Shown one piece after another: positions 55,835 through 63,981 of a DNA stretch of 64,000 bases (position 1 is the stretch's first letter; each line of letters starts with the position of its first letter). The position numbers were made by a program, and so were the translations under genes. The stretch lies in the NCBI GenBank assembly GCA_016934315.1, contig JAFGSY010000014.1, forward strand, positions 62,001 to 126,000, in the 5' to 3' direction. The stretch comes from Candidatus Anaeroferrophillus wilburensis. GTDB taxonomy: Bacteria; Desulfobacterota; Anaeroferrophillalia; Anaeroferrophillales; Anaeroferrophillaceae. The notes under the pieces are model-generated. The model saw only the letters and a program-made list of their open reading frames with translations. It did not search any database and was not told where the DNA came from.

Positions 55835-56236
55835 TCATTCTGCAATTATCTTGACGTAATACGTTCTGGTTCGCGGCCCGTCAAACTCGGCGAAATAGAC
55901 ATCCTGCCAGGTGCCCAGCAGCAGGCGGCCATCGGCAACCAGCAGGGTTTGGGAAAATCCCAACAGGCCGGCTTTCAGATGGGCATCGGAATTACCCTCC
56001 AGGTGGTGATAATCATCGCGGCGCGGAATCAGATCGGCAAGTTTGGTCAGGATATCACGCTTGACACTGGGGTCGGCATTCTCATTGATGGTCACCGCAG
56101 CGGTCGTATGGGGAACAAAAACAATGCAGGTACCGTCCTGCACCCCGGCCTTTTTCAGGTCGCCGGCAATGACGGCGGCAATGTCAAGAAGTTCGCAGCG
56201 ACTGCTGCTTTTGATCGTGTGCCTGTATAAGGGCAT
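55835..56236 (-). CDS. YjbQ/UPF0047 family protein
   Basis: 133 residues. Landmarks: GTCIVFVPHTTAAVTINENADP (metal-site region, shortened core FVPHTTAAVTINEN), HHLEGNSDAHLKAGLLG and GRLLLGTWQDVYFAEFDGPR. The family is annotated as having a secondary thiamine-phosphate synthase activity; the physiological role is unclear. ATG 56236 has GGGGAGGGGAG upstream and is preferred over a GTG six codons earlier. Confidence 0.88.
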   Translation of the reverse strand: MPLYRHTIKSSSRCELLDIAAVIAGDLKKAGVQDGTCIVFVPHTTAAVTINENADPSVKRDILTKLADLIPRRDDYHHLEGNSDAHLKAGLLGFSQTLLVADGRLLLGTWQDVYFAEFDGPRTRTYYVKIIAE

Positions 56237-56371
56237 ACTCCCCTCCCCCAGCACCTTGCCGGACGGTCAATCTTCCATGAAGCCATAAGCGGTTCCCGGC
56301 AAAATGTCAAGCAGCCAGACAAAAAAAGGCCATCAATGGCCCAATCATTGCTCGGCAATGCTTTACATGCG

Positions 56372-56803
56372 TTACAGTCCCGCGTCGAGCTGCTTGACAA
56401 ACGGTTCCACCGAGGCTTTCACCTTGGCCACCGCCGGGGTCTGTTTGACCGCCAGCCCGGGGGCCAGGAGGTTCATCTGCAGCAGGTTCTTCATGGTATC
56501 TTCCAAAATCCCCAGGGACTCCCCGCTCCAGCCATAGGACGCAAAGGCGGCCCCGGGCTTGCCGGCCAGTTTGGCTTCGGCAATTTTGAAGAGGAAGGTT
56601 TTCATCGGCCCGATCAAATCCTTGTGGTAGGTGGGACCGCCAAGCAGCACCGCATCGGCCGCCTCAAGATCGGCCACCGACGCCTTGGCGGACTTGACCG
56701 CCGTAACCTGGTGGCCGCTGGCCGCCAGCATCTCGGCGATAAGATCAGCGATCCGCTTGGTACCGCCGCGAAGGGAATCGTAAACAATCAGGACATTAGC
56801 CAT
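56372..56803 (-). CDS. flavodoxin-like protein 1
   Basis: 143 residues with a flavodoxin fold. FMN phosphate loop region VLIVYDSLRGGTKRIADLI, then AVLLGGPTYHKDLIGPMKTFL and AAFASYGWSGESLGILEDTM, which carries the aromatic residue that usually stacks on the flavin. It resembles the flavodoxin domain of flavo-diiron proteins (type A) without the diiron part. 28 bases after rubredoxin on the same strand, which suggests the two act as electron carriers together. Confidence 0.88.
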   Translation of the reverse strand: MANVLIVYDSLRGGTKRIADLIAEMLAASGHQVTAVKSAKASVADLEAADAVLLGGPTYHKDLIGPMKTFLFKIAEAKLAGKPGAAFASYGWSGESLGILEDTMKNLLQMNLLAPGLAVKQTPAVAKVKASVEPFVKQLDAGL

Positions 56804-56831
56804 AGCATAGCACTCCTTAAAGAGAGTTCAA

Positions 56832-56993
56832 TTAGTCCGCCGGGCTGAAACTGTCCTTATCGGCACCGCACAGGGGGCAGGCCCAGTCATCGGGCAGATC
56901 GGCAAAGGCAGTGCCCGGAGCAATCCCGTTGTCGGGGTCGCCAACTTCCGGATCGTAAATGTAGCCGCATACTTCACAAGCATATTTTTCCAT
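56832..56993 (-). CDS. rubredoxin
   Basis: 53 residues. Two iron-binding CxxC groups: [20 protein letters not shown] at the N-terminus and [13 protein letters not shown] at the C-terminus; the conserved [11 protein letters not shown] segment lies between. A one-iron electron carrier of the cytoplasm, typical partner of rubrerythrins, flavo-diiron proteins and desulfoferrodoxin. GGAGAA precedes the ATG at 56993. Confidence 0.96.
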   Translation of the reverse strand: MEKYACEVCGYIYDPEVGDPDNGIAPGTAFADLPDDWACPLCGADKDSFSPAD

Positions 56994-57216
56994 GTTGAAT
57001 TCTCCTTCTCATTGTTCGGGTTAGGTACTTGACACTTCACAGCCACTAGGTAATGGACTCGCAACAACCGGCAACCCCTTGCAAAAACCAGCTTACACCA
57101 CAGCAGCACCAGGTTCAAGGTCAGCACAACCTGAGGAATGCGGCGTACAGACCACTACGCTGCAGCGACCAAAGTTGCAGGTCAATGGAAACAATGGAGT
57201 TGTTATGCAACCACCA

Positions 57217-57492
57217 TTATTGTTTCAGCAAATGTTCGTTGAGGTACTTGAGTACCATGAGCTGATCAACCCTGGTCAGTTCACCGTTGGCATGACCGGC
57301 CATCCTGGCCACCACCACCTGCCACTCGGCTGCCGAACGGGGCTGCTGCATAATAATATCCGTCGCGTGGCAGGAGGTGCATTTCTGTTCCAGCACCGTC
57401 TCCTGAGCCCAGGATAGCGAGCCGGGAACGCCGGCACCGGCAAAGCCGAAAAACACCACTGCTGCCATGACAATTTTTACGATCATTTTCAT
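57217..57492 (-). CDS. small monoheme c-type cytochrome
   Basis: 91 residues. A signal peptide (MKMIVKIVMAAVVFFGF...SLSWAQE) and one haem site, QKCTSCHATDII. The mature domain is about 63 residues with a possible Met ligand in VVARMAGH. Very similar in design to the cytochrome at 220-507. It starts seven bases after the flavodoxin-like gene 57499-57975, an unusual pairing of a periplasmic with a cytoplasmic carrier. Confidence 0.85.
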   Translation of the reverse strand: MKMIVKIVMAAVVFFGFAGAGVPGSLSWAQETVLEQKCTSCHATDIIMQQPRSAAEWQVVVARMAGHANGELTRVDQLMVLKYLNEHLLKQ

Positions 57493-57498
57493 AAAAAC

Positions 57499-57975
57499 CT
57501 AGACATCCTTCCCACTGTTTTGGCAAGACAAAACAAACTCGGCAAATGCCCGGCCGAATGCCCGGCCCCGTTCAAGATCATTGACCGAAGGCTTTCCCTT
57601 GACCGCCAGCGTCCCGCCAAACATCCTCAACCCCAGGATGTGCTCCATGGTTGCAACCATCATCGGCAGGCACTCGCCGCTCCAGCCATAGGTGGCAAAG
57701 GCGGCTGCCGGCTTGCCGGCCAGCTTGGCCTGTTCAGCCATGAAGAAAAACTGCTTCATGGACGCCATCATATCCCTGAAATAGGTGGGCGAACCAAGCA
57801 GCAACGCGCCGCAGGATGACAGCTCCGCCACCGTCGTCTCACCCACCCGCCGCACTTCCAGGCCGGCAGGGACAACAGCTCGGACCCCATCGGCAACCGC
57901 TGCCGCCAATTCTTGAGTATGGCCGCTGCGGGACCCATAAACCAAAAGAATTTTTTCCTTTTCAACCACAGGCAT
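57499..57975 (-). CDS. flavodoxin-like protein 2
   Basis: 158 residues with the flavodoxin fold: ILLVYGSRSGHTQELAAAV (phosphate loop), ALLLGSPTYFRDMMASMKQFF and AAFATYGWSGECLPMMVATM. It is a paralogue of flavodoxin-like protein 1. ATG 57975 is chosen where the family begins; in-frame upstream sequence has no family resemblance. It lies between a ferritin-like gene and a cytochrome gene. Confidence 0.85.
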   Translation of the reverse strand: MPVVEKEKILLVYGSRSGHTQELAAAVADGVRAVVPAGLEVRRVGETTVAELSSCGALLLGSPTYFRDMMASMKQFFFMAEQAKLAGKPAAAFATYGWSGECLPMMVATMEHILGLRMFGGTLAVKGKPSVNDLERGRAFGRAFAEFVLSCQNSGKDV

Positions 57976-58013
57976 ACCCTGCCTCCCGGCTGCCGCTGTG
58001 CGGATACCGGCCG

Positions 58014-58502
58014 CTAGGCATCCCAGGTCCACATCCCCTTATTACTGATATCATAAAACTGGTCTTCAAGGATTCTGGCATGCTGGGCTTCCTCTTCCGC
58101 CAGTCGTTTGAACATCTCAACCCCGGCTGGATCGTCAACTTCAGCTGCAAGTTTAGTATAGGCCGCCCCGGCACTTTTTTCATTTTTGATCGCCATCGTC
58201 AGGATATCGGCGATATCTTTCTTTTCCTCGCCGCTGATTTCCAGGGCATCACCCTCCACCGAAATGGGGGTAAACGATGTTCCCCCATAGGAGATGAAGC
58301 ACCCTTTACCGGCCAGAGAATCTTTCAGCTTCGCCAGGGAATGAAAATGCCCCTGCTCAAATTCACTCAGCTGCAAAAAAAGCTGACGGCCCCTGGCGCT
58401 GCTTACCCTGGCTGCCGCGGTGGTATAAAAGTCACTGGCTTTCTGTTCGGCGGCCATTGCCAGATCAATCGCTTCCATGACTGTTTTACTGCATTGCACC
58501 AT
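58014..58502 (-). CDS. ferritin-like/rubrerythrin-type diiron protein without rubredoxin domain
   Basis: 162 residues, four-helix bundle. Iron-ligand candidates: AMAAEQKASDFY, LSEFEQGHFHSL (ExxH), AIKNEKSAGAAY and LAEEEAQHARIL (ExxH). The C-terminal rubredoxin domain of classical rubrerythrin is missing; the separate rubredoxin and RCKP-type genes nearby could take its place. Probably reduces peroxide or handles iron. GGGAGAAT sets the start at 58502. Confidence 0.85.
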   Translation of the reverse strand: MVQCSKTVMEAIDLAMAAEQKASDFYTTAAARVSSARGRQLFLQLSEFEQGHFHSLAKLKDSLAGKGCFISYGGTSFTPISVEGDALEISGEEKKDIADILTMAIKNEKSAGAAYTKLAAEVDDPAGVEMFKRLAEEEAQHARILEDQFYDISNKGMWTWDA

Positions 58503-58550
58503 GAGATATTCTCCCTTCAACCACAGATCGAACTAGGTTCTGTATATTCT

Positions 58551-58694
58551 TTACTTGCTGGCGCAGCCGCAGCCGCCGGCAGGCTCACCTTCCTTTTTGG
58601 CAAAGCTGCCCGACTCACCACATCCAGGACATTTCTTTGGTTTGCACCGACCTTCTTTCTCATACCCGCATGTACCACACTGCCATACTGCCAT
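58551..58694 (-). CDS. RCKP-type rubredoxin-like mini protein
   Basis: 47 residues, too short for many gene finders. QCGTCGYEKEG and KKCPGCGES give two CxxC groups joined by RCKPK, the mark of RCKP-type rubredoxin-like domains. The tail is Gly/Cys-rich (GGCGCASK). GGAGGAGA precedes the ATG at 58694. It lies between the octaheme cytochrome and the ferritin-like gene, so an electron-transfer role with the latter is likely. Confidence 0.85.
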   Translation of the reverse strand: MAVWQCGTCGYEKEGRCKPKKCPGCGESGSFAKKEGEPAGGCGCASK

Positions 58695-58757
58695 ACTCTC
58701 CTCCATCAAACGTTATCTTCCAGGCTGACCTCATCCGGCACGACTTGTGCCCTGGTT

Positions 58758-60248
58758 TCATTTCACCAGCTTCAGTTTAAAGTCGAGCCAATCGGCCATC
58801 TCCTGGATATTTTTTGTCAGATACCAGCGGCCGTCGGCAAAAACCCCGTAGTCGGCCCCGGCCATCGCCGAAGCAAAACGGGTGGAGTTGGCATAAAAAA
58901 GCCACTGTTCAACCCATTTCTTTTCAATCGCTTCATTAAAAATGCTGTCGTTGGCGGCCAACCCCCTGGCGGCACCCTTCTCCCAGGCGGTAACCAGAAT
59001 CTTGGTGGCGGCCAGGGTCATGGCATTGGTATAGGCAACGGTTTTTTCGTGCCTTTCAAACTGGTTGTTGACCCAGGTGGTGCTATGGCAGCTGAGGCAG
59101 ATTTTTTTCATCCGCAGCTCCCGCACCTGCTGCTCTTCGCTGTCAATAAGGAACTCCGCCGCCGGCTCGCCGGTCAGTTCGGCCGGCAGGGGCAGGCCGG
59201 CTTTGTTTTTGATGATCGAGGTATCCGCGGCCTTGGGATGGGCCGTCGCGTAGATGCCGAATAGACGCCAGCGGCTGCGGTCATTCATCTGGTGAGTACG
59301 TTCGGCAACCACCTCCCCTTCAGCTCCAACGAGCAGGCTGGCGTGACAGGTGGCGCAGGTGGGGGCGGTAAAATCCTTGCCCACCGTCCAGGGAACCGCA
59401 TCAAAATCCCATTTGGCATGCAGGGATGAAAAGAGGTTGCCGTGCTTGCTGACCGAATAGACTTTGGATGCCGGCACGTCGGGCCCCTTGTGGCATTCGG
59501 AACAGGTATAGGGTTTGCGGGCCACGGCCAGGGAAAACTGGTGACGGGCATGGCAGGAGGTGCAGGATCCCTTGCTGCCGTCGGGGTTGATGCGTCCCAC
59601 CCCCTGGTTCGGCCAACCGTGGAGGATGGGAAACTCCATCTCCCCAAGATCGGTTTCCCTCACCTCCATCCCCTTAACCTCAACAATAGTGCCGTGACAG
59701 TAGAGGCATGACTCCGCGTCCAGATCGGGGTCATGGGGACTTTGGATCGTTCTGGTGCCGTCGAAATCCTGCAGGTTGTTGATATCATCAACCAGCATCT
59801 TATGGACCGGGTTGTGCATCAGGTTGGCATAGGCCTCGGCCATAACGTTCTTGCCGTACTGTTCTACTTCAACGGTGTGACAAACGGCACAGTCATTGGG
59901 GCTGACCACCGTATGGATGGTAAAACCGTTATGCTCAAAGGTATCCTTGTGCTCTTTTCCGTTCAGTGAATGGCATTCGTAGCAGCCGACGACTGTCCCG
60001 GCCAGGCCTTCCGGCACCCTGTCCACCGAAATCCGGCGGGCCAGCTTTTCCCGCTGCAGGCCTTCCGCAGGGCTTACTTTTGCCATTCGGCTGCGTTGCC
60101 AGTCAGCCACAATCCCCGGGGTGGCCGTTACATGGCATTCCAGGCATTCCTGAGTCGCATCACTGACGATTGCCGCCGACCTGCCAACCCCGGGAACCAT
60201 GCATACCAGAACCAGAACCAGAAAAAATGACTTTAACCTACGATCCAT
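58758..60248 (-). CDS. octaheme c-type cytochrome, HAO family, second copy
   Basis: 496 residues with a signal peptide (FFLVLVLVCMVPGVGRSA) and eight CxxCH sites: CLECH, CYECH, CAVCH, CLYCH, CTSCH, CSECH, CATCH, CLSCH. The helical C-terminal third contains WLFYANSTRFASAMAGADYG, a pattern of HAO-like octaheme proteins. The start at 60248 has AGGAGGAGG upstream and begins the signal; a start 20 codons earlier would not. It differs strongly from the octaheme at 19295-20578, so the two are unlikely to be recent duplicates. Direction of catalysis is not predictable. Confidence 0.9.
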   Translation of the reverse strand: MDRRLKSFFLVLVLVCMVPGVGRSAAIVSDATQECLECHVTATPGIVADWQRSRMAKVSPAEGLQREKLARRISVDRVPEGLAGTVVGCYECHSLNGKEHKDTFEHNGFTIHTVVSPNDCAVCHTVEVEQYGKNVMAEAYANLMHNPVHKMLVDDINNLQDFDGTRTIQSPHDPDLDAESCLYCHGTIVEVKGMEVRETDLGEMEFPILHGWPNQGVGRINPDGSKGSCTSCHARHQFSLAVARKPYTCSECHKGPDVPASKVYSVSKHGNLFSSLHAKWDFDAVPWTVGKDFTAPTCATCHASLLVGAEGEVVAERTHQMNDRSRWRLFGIYATAHPKAADTSIIKNKAGLPLPAELTGEPAAEFLIDSEEQQVRELRMKKICLSCHSTTWVNNQFERHEKTVAYTNAMTLAATKILVTAWEKGAARGLAANDSIFNEAIEKKWVEQWLFYANSTRFASAMAGADYGVFADGRWYLTKNIQEMADWLDFKLKLVK

Positions 60249-60356
60249 GACCTCCTCCTCTTTTCTAACACGTGTAAGCCATTCCTTGAAATTACAAACA
60301 TAATCCATTTACTGTTCTTATGCAAGGCCTTTTCTGCACGGTCCGCTACCAACAGC

Positions 60357-61262
60357 TTATGCGGGAACTTCAAGCTCCAGGCCCGCATCAGCCATGATCC
60401 GGTAAAGAATCCGGCAATCGGCAGCCGCCAGCGGCAGGAGCGGCGGCCGCGGCTCGCCGCCATAGTAACCGACCATCTCCAGTGCGGCTTTCAAGCCGGG
60501 AACCCCGTATCTGGCGGTCACCGCCTGGTTGAGCGCCAGAAAGGTGAGCTGCAGTTGGCGGGCGGCTTCATGATCCCCCCGGCGGACCAGGCGGTGGATA
60601 GCAACACAGGCATGGGGGGCCACATTGGCCAGGGCCAGGATCCCGCCGTCACACCCCAGGGCAAGCGCCGGGTAGAGGGCCGAGGCGGTCCCCACCAGCA
60701 CCTTGAAACCGGCCTCCACCTGGTTCAGATAGGCACCCAACTGGGCAACATTACCGGAGCTGTCCTTGATGCCGATAATATTTTGATGCCGGGAAAGGCG
60801 GGCAACAATGGGCGGGTCCAGATTGACATGGGTAAATTTTTCAACGTTGTACAAAAGAATAGGGATGGGCGACTGGTCAGCCAATGTTTCGTAGTGTCGG
60901 ATCAGGACATCCGGAACCATCTGGCCGCCATAATAGCAGGGGGTTACCACCAAGGCTACATGGGCGCCCCGGTCGGCGCAGGCCCTGGTGAGGCGGATTG
61001 TTTCGCCGGTGGATTCGCAGCCGGTGCCGGCAAGAATGGTTCGATCTCCAGGGGCTGCAGAGGCCACCGTTGCCACCAGCTTCAACTTTTCCTCCGGCGA
61101 AAGGTAGACATACTCACCATTGGAACCCAGAGCCAACAGGCCGACAATCTCCGATTGGCACCAGCGCTCCACATTGGCCGCCAGGTGATCACAGGCCAAC
61201 CGACCATCCTTGAAGGGGGTGGGGATGGGGGGAATAATACCGTCGAAATTAAGAACCGTCAT
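60357..61262 (-). CDS. DapA/HOGA-superfamily aldolase
   Basis: 301 residues, TIM-barrel class I aldolase of the dihydrodipicolinate synthase superfamily. GSNGEYVYLSPEEK and the Schiff-base Lys in NIIGIKDSSGN are present, with the catalytic Tyr in PILLYNVEKF. In true DapA an Arg follows the YNVPGRT motif to bind the second carboxylate; here it reads YNVEKFTHV, so lysine biosynthesis is unlikely. A 4-hydroxy-2-oxoglutarate-type or other pyruvate-yielding aldolase fits better. An aminotransferase of the glyoxylate-using class lies 56 bases upstream. Confidence 0.82.
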   Translation of the reverse strand: MTVLNFDGIIPPIPTPFKDGRLACDHLAANVERWCQSEIVGLLALGSNGEYVYLSPEEKLKLVATVASAAPGDRTILAGTGCESTGETIRLTRACADRGAHVALVVTPCYYGGQMVPDVLIRHYETLADQSPIPILLYNVEKFTHVNLDPPIVARLSRHQNIIGIKDSSGNVAQLGAYLNQVEAGFKVLVGTASALYPALALGCDGGILALANVAPHACVAIHRLVRRGDHEAARQLQLTFLALNQAVTARYGVPGLKAALEMVGYYGGEPRPPLLPLAAADCRILYRIMADAGLELEVPA

Positions 61263-61318
61263 AGCTGTACCTTGCCAGGTTGAACGGGGTTACAGGCGAA
61301 AAGCCCAGAATTATCAGG

Positions 61319-62428
61319 CTAGAGGATTTCCCGCAAAGCCTGGAGCAGGCGGTCAACATTCCCGGGCCTGGCAGTATGCCCCATCAGACCGATGCGCCAG
61401 ATCTGGCCGGCCAGCGGTCCCAAGCCGGCACCGATCTCAATCTTATAATCAGTAAGCAGCCGACGGCGAACAGCAGCTTCATCAACCCCGGCGGGAACTT
61501 TCACCGCATTGAGCATCGGCAGCCGACAGGATTCGGCCACCAGCATCTCCAGGCCCAGTGACTGCAGACCGGCCACCAGCCGGTGATGATTGTCCAGGTG
61601 ACGACGGTAAACGGCTTCAGGACCTTCCTGGAGAATCAGATAGAGGGCCTGGTAGAGGCCGTAGAGCATATTGATCGGTGCCGTATGATGGTATGCACGG
61701 CTGCTTCCCTGCCAGTAATTGACAATCAGGCTGAGGTCGAGATACCAGTTGGGAACCTTGCTTTTGCGGTTCATCAGGACGTCAACCGCACGCGGAGAAA
61801 AGGAGATGGGCGCCAGCCCCGGCGGGCAGGAGAGACACTTCTGGCTGCCGCTGTAGAGGGCGTCGATGCCCCAGGCATCCATGGGCACCTCCATACCACC
61901 CAGGCTGGTGACCGCGTCGACCAGGAAAAGGGTGTCACTGCCAGCCAGCAGTGCACCGATATCCCGCACCGGGTTGGCCACCCCGGTGGAGGTCTCGGCA
62001 TGAACCACGGCCACCAGCTTATAGTCTTTGGCTTTGAGCTTTTGTTCTACCGCCGCCGGCACAACCGGCGTTCCCCAGTCGAATTCAAGCACGTCAACGG
62101 CAGCCCCCAGGCGGGTTGCCACTTCCTCCATCCGTACACCAAAAACGCCGTTTTTCAGGACCAGTACCGGATCACCCGGTTCCGCCAGATTGACGAAAAC
62201 ACATTCCATTCCTGCCGACCCGGTACCGGAAAGAGGAATAGTAAGGGGGTTTTCGGTCTCCAGCAGGATTTGCAGCTGCGTCTTGATCGCATCCATAATT
62301 TTGATAAAATATGGGTCGAGATGGCCCAGGGTTTTTCTGCCAAGCGCCTCGTAGACCTCCTCGCTGACACAGGAAGGCCCCGGTCCCATAAGCAGCACTT
62401 CTTCAATCCCAGCCAACAGATTCACCAT
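61319..62428 (-). CDS. alanine-glyoxylate/serine-pyruvate-type aminotransferase
   Basis: 369 residues of the class V PLP family. LLMGPGPSCVSEEVYEAL at the N-terminus, SGTGSAGMECVFVN, VVHAETSTGVANPV, LFLVDAVTSLGG and the PLP-Lys in SGSQKCLSCPPGL. HTAPINMLYGLYQAL and GLMGHTARPGNVDRLL complete the pattern. It transaminates glyoxylate or a related oxo acid. ATG 62428 is preferred over GTG 62431; GGAGGAG precedes both. Confidence 0.9.
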   Translation of the reverse strand: MVNLLAGIEEVLLMGPGPSCVSEEVYEALGRKTLGHLDPYFIKIMDAIKTQLQILLETENPLTIPLSGTGSAGMECVFVNLAEPGDPVLVLKNGVFGVRMEEVATRLGAAVDVLEFDWGTPVVPAAVEQKLKAKDYKLVAVVHAETSTGVANPVRDIGALLAGSDTLFLVDAVTSLGGMEVPMDAWGIDALYSGSQKCLSCPPGLAPISFSPRAVDVLMNRKSKVPNWYLDLSLIVNYWQGSSRAYHHTAPINMLYGLYQALYLILQEGPEAVYRRHLDNHHRLVAGLQSLGLEMLVAESCRLPMLNAVKVPAGVDEAAVRRRLLTDYKIEIGAGLGPLAGQIWRIGLMGHTARPGNVDRLLQALREIL

Positions 62429-62550
62429 CACAAAACTCCTCCGGCAATCGCCATTTCAGATAATTCAACGCTGTGTTCTTTTTTAATCCCAAGTTGAAAG
62501 AATGTCAAATGCGATTGGCGGATCTTTTTCCCAGCCGGCAGGGGCGGTCA

Positions 62551-63981
62551 TTATTTGGTCCGGCCGACCGCCACCACATAGAGCAGCTTGAGCCGGTCGT
62601 CAAAACCAAGCAGCTCAATCGCTTCACGGTCATAGAAGGCGCCCACCGCACAGCAGCCAAGTCCCATGGACGAGGCCCCCAGGTAGAGGCGCTGACCCAT
62701 GCGCCCGGCCGCCACCAGGGCTTGCCGGTATCCCCGGAAGCCCGCAGCACTAACAATCTCATCCAGATCAGCAAAAAAGAGCAGATGAAGATCGGCGGCA
62801 GCCATCCATTGCTGATCGAGACAGGCGTGAGCCAGATGGCGGGAAAAGTTGCCGGCCGCCACCGGGACCACCGCACCGGCACCAGGAGCAACACCATATA
62901 ACCCCGGCTCAAAACCGGCTACGTTCCCCAAGACCACGGCGGTGGAAATCAGCGAAGGCCCTTTTTGTTCGCCATCATCAGCGGCCAGCATGCCGAGCAG
63001 GGCTGAAAGGTGCTCCGGCGGCAAAGGCTCCCGGACAACAAAGTTCCGTTTCGAACGCCGGTGGAGGAGCACATCGGGATATGGACAGGCTGCAGGCTGA
63101 GATGGGGAGGGCAACGATTGCCACAAATCTTTTGCCAGCCCGCCAAAAGCCGAACGGTTTCCAGGCCGACATGCCGGCCTGGCAGGACCTGCTGCCGAGG
63201 CCTGATGGATGTCGAGGACTGCCTGACATGCCTTTTCCCTACCGGCAACCTGGCTGTACCGGGGCAGCGATCCGGCCGATTCCAATGTTTCAGCATCAGC
63301 AGCGCATTCCGATGACACCGCAAGGGGAACCCGCACCATCACCAGGCACACTTCCCGCCGGGGATCAACCCCCAGCACCCCATTCACCCGGTCATCATTG
63401 AAGTCCGTCATCACCTCATACGACAAGGAAAAAGCTTTCAGCGCCAAAGACAGATTTTCCAGCAGATGGCCGCTGTCAAGCAAATGATAGCGGTAAGCCC
63501 GGTCGCGATATTTCCAGGAGCTGCGAAAAAAGATAGCGCTGACCAGAAATACCAACGCCGGCCGACCGTCCCGCTCATCCCCGGCCAACGCCGGCAGCGG
63601 ATTACCGGATCTGATCAGGGCCAACGCGGGTTTTCTGATATCATAATGATAAAGCCCGGCCGCCAATCCGGCAATGCCGGGGCAGGCAACGTACAATTCG
63701 TTGGGATAGAGGGCGCCGGCTGATGCCACACTGCGAAACCAGATTTCACCTTGGGCATGCCTGGCCCGGGCAGTAAGCATCTCCGACAGCAGCAGGATGT
63801 TGCTCAGGGAGGACCTTGAAAGCACTGCCTCCTGGTCGGCATGCTGCCGTTGAAGCAGGTCGGTCAGGGAAACAGGACCAATATCCACTTCCGGGGGAAG
63901 GGGCACTACGTGCCTGCCGGAATAGTGTTTATAGACAGATGGTTCGTTATCCCAGTCCATGATATGGGGCTCCATCCGCAT
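62551..63981 (-). CDS. tandem SagB/ThcOx-like nitroreductase-fold dehydrogenase
   Basis: About 476 residues containing two nitroreductase-like halves. The N-terminal half has RSVASAGALYPNELYVA and GLYHYDIR, the C-terminal half RRSKRNFV, GLYGVAP, MGQRLYLGASSMGLGCCAVGAFYD and LYVVAVGRTK. SagB-type flavoenzymes oxidise azoline rings in azole-modified peptides, but many stand-alone members have unknown roles. No cyclodehydratase or precursor gene is visible before the window ends. ATGs at 63981, 63975 and 63960 are possible and the frame is open to the window edge, so the 5' end is uncertain. Confidence 0.78.
   Translation of the reverse strand: MRMEPHIMDWDNEPSVYKHYSGRHVVPLPPEVDIGPVSLTDLLQRQHADQEAVLSRSSLSNILLLSEMLTARARHAQGEIWFRSVASAGALYPNELYVACPGIAGLAAGLYHYDIRKPALALIRSGNPLPALAGDERDGRPALVFLVSAIFFRSSWKYRDRAYRYHLLDSGHLLENLSLALKAFSLSYEVMTDFNDDRVNGVLGVDPRREVCLVMVRVPLAVSSECAADAETLESAGSLPRYSQVAGREKACQAVLDIHQASAAGPARPACRPGNRSAFGGLAKDLWQSLPSPSQPAACPYPDVLLHRRSKRNFVVREPLPPEHLSALLGMLAADDGEQKGPSLISTAVVLGNVAGFEPGLYGVAPGAGAVVPVAAGNFSRHLAHACLDQQWMAAADLHLLFFADLDEIVSAAGFRGYRQALVAAGRMGQRLYLGASSMGLGCCAVGAFYDREAIELLGFDDRLKLLYVVAVGRTK

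Noticed and set aside
54926-56230. 434-codon open frame on the plus strand
   Set aside because: It is antisense to the MFS transporter and yjbQ-like genes, both of which have clear family motifs.
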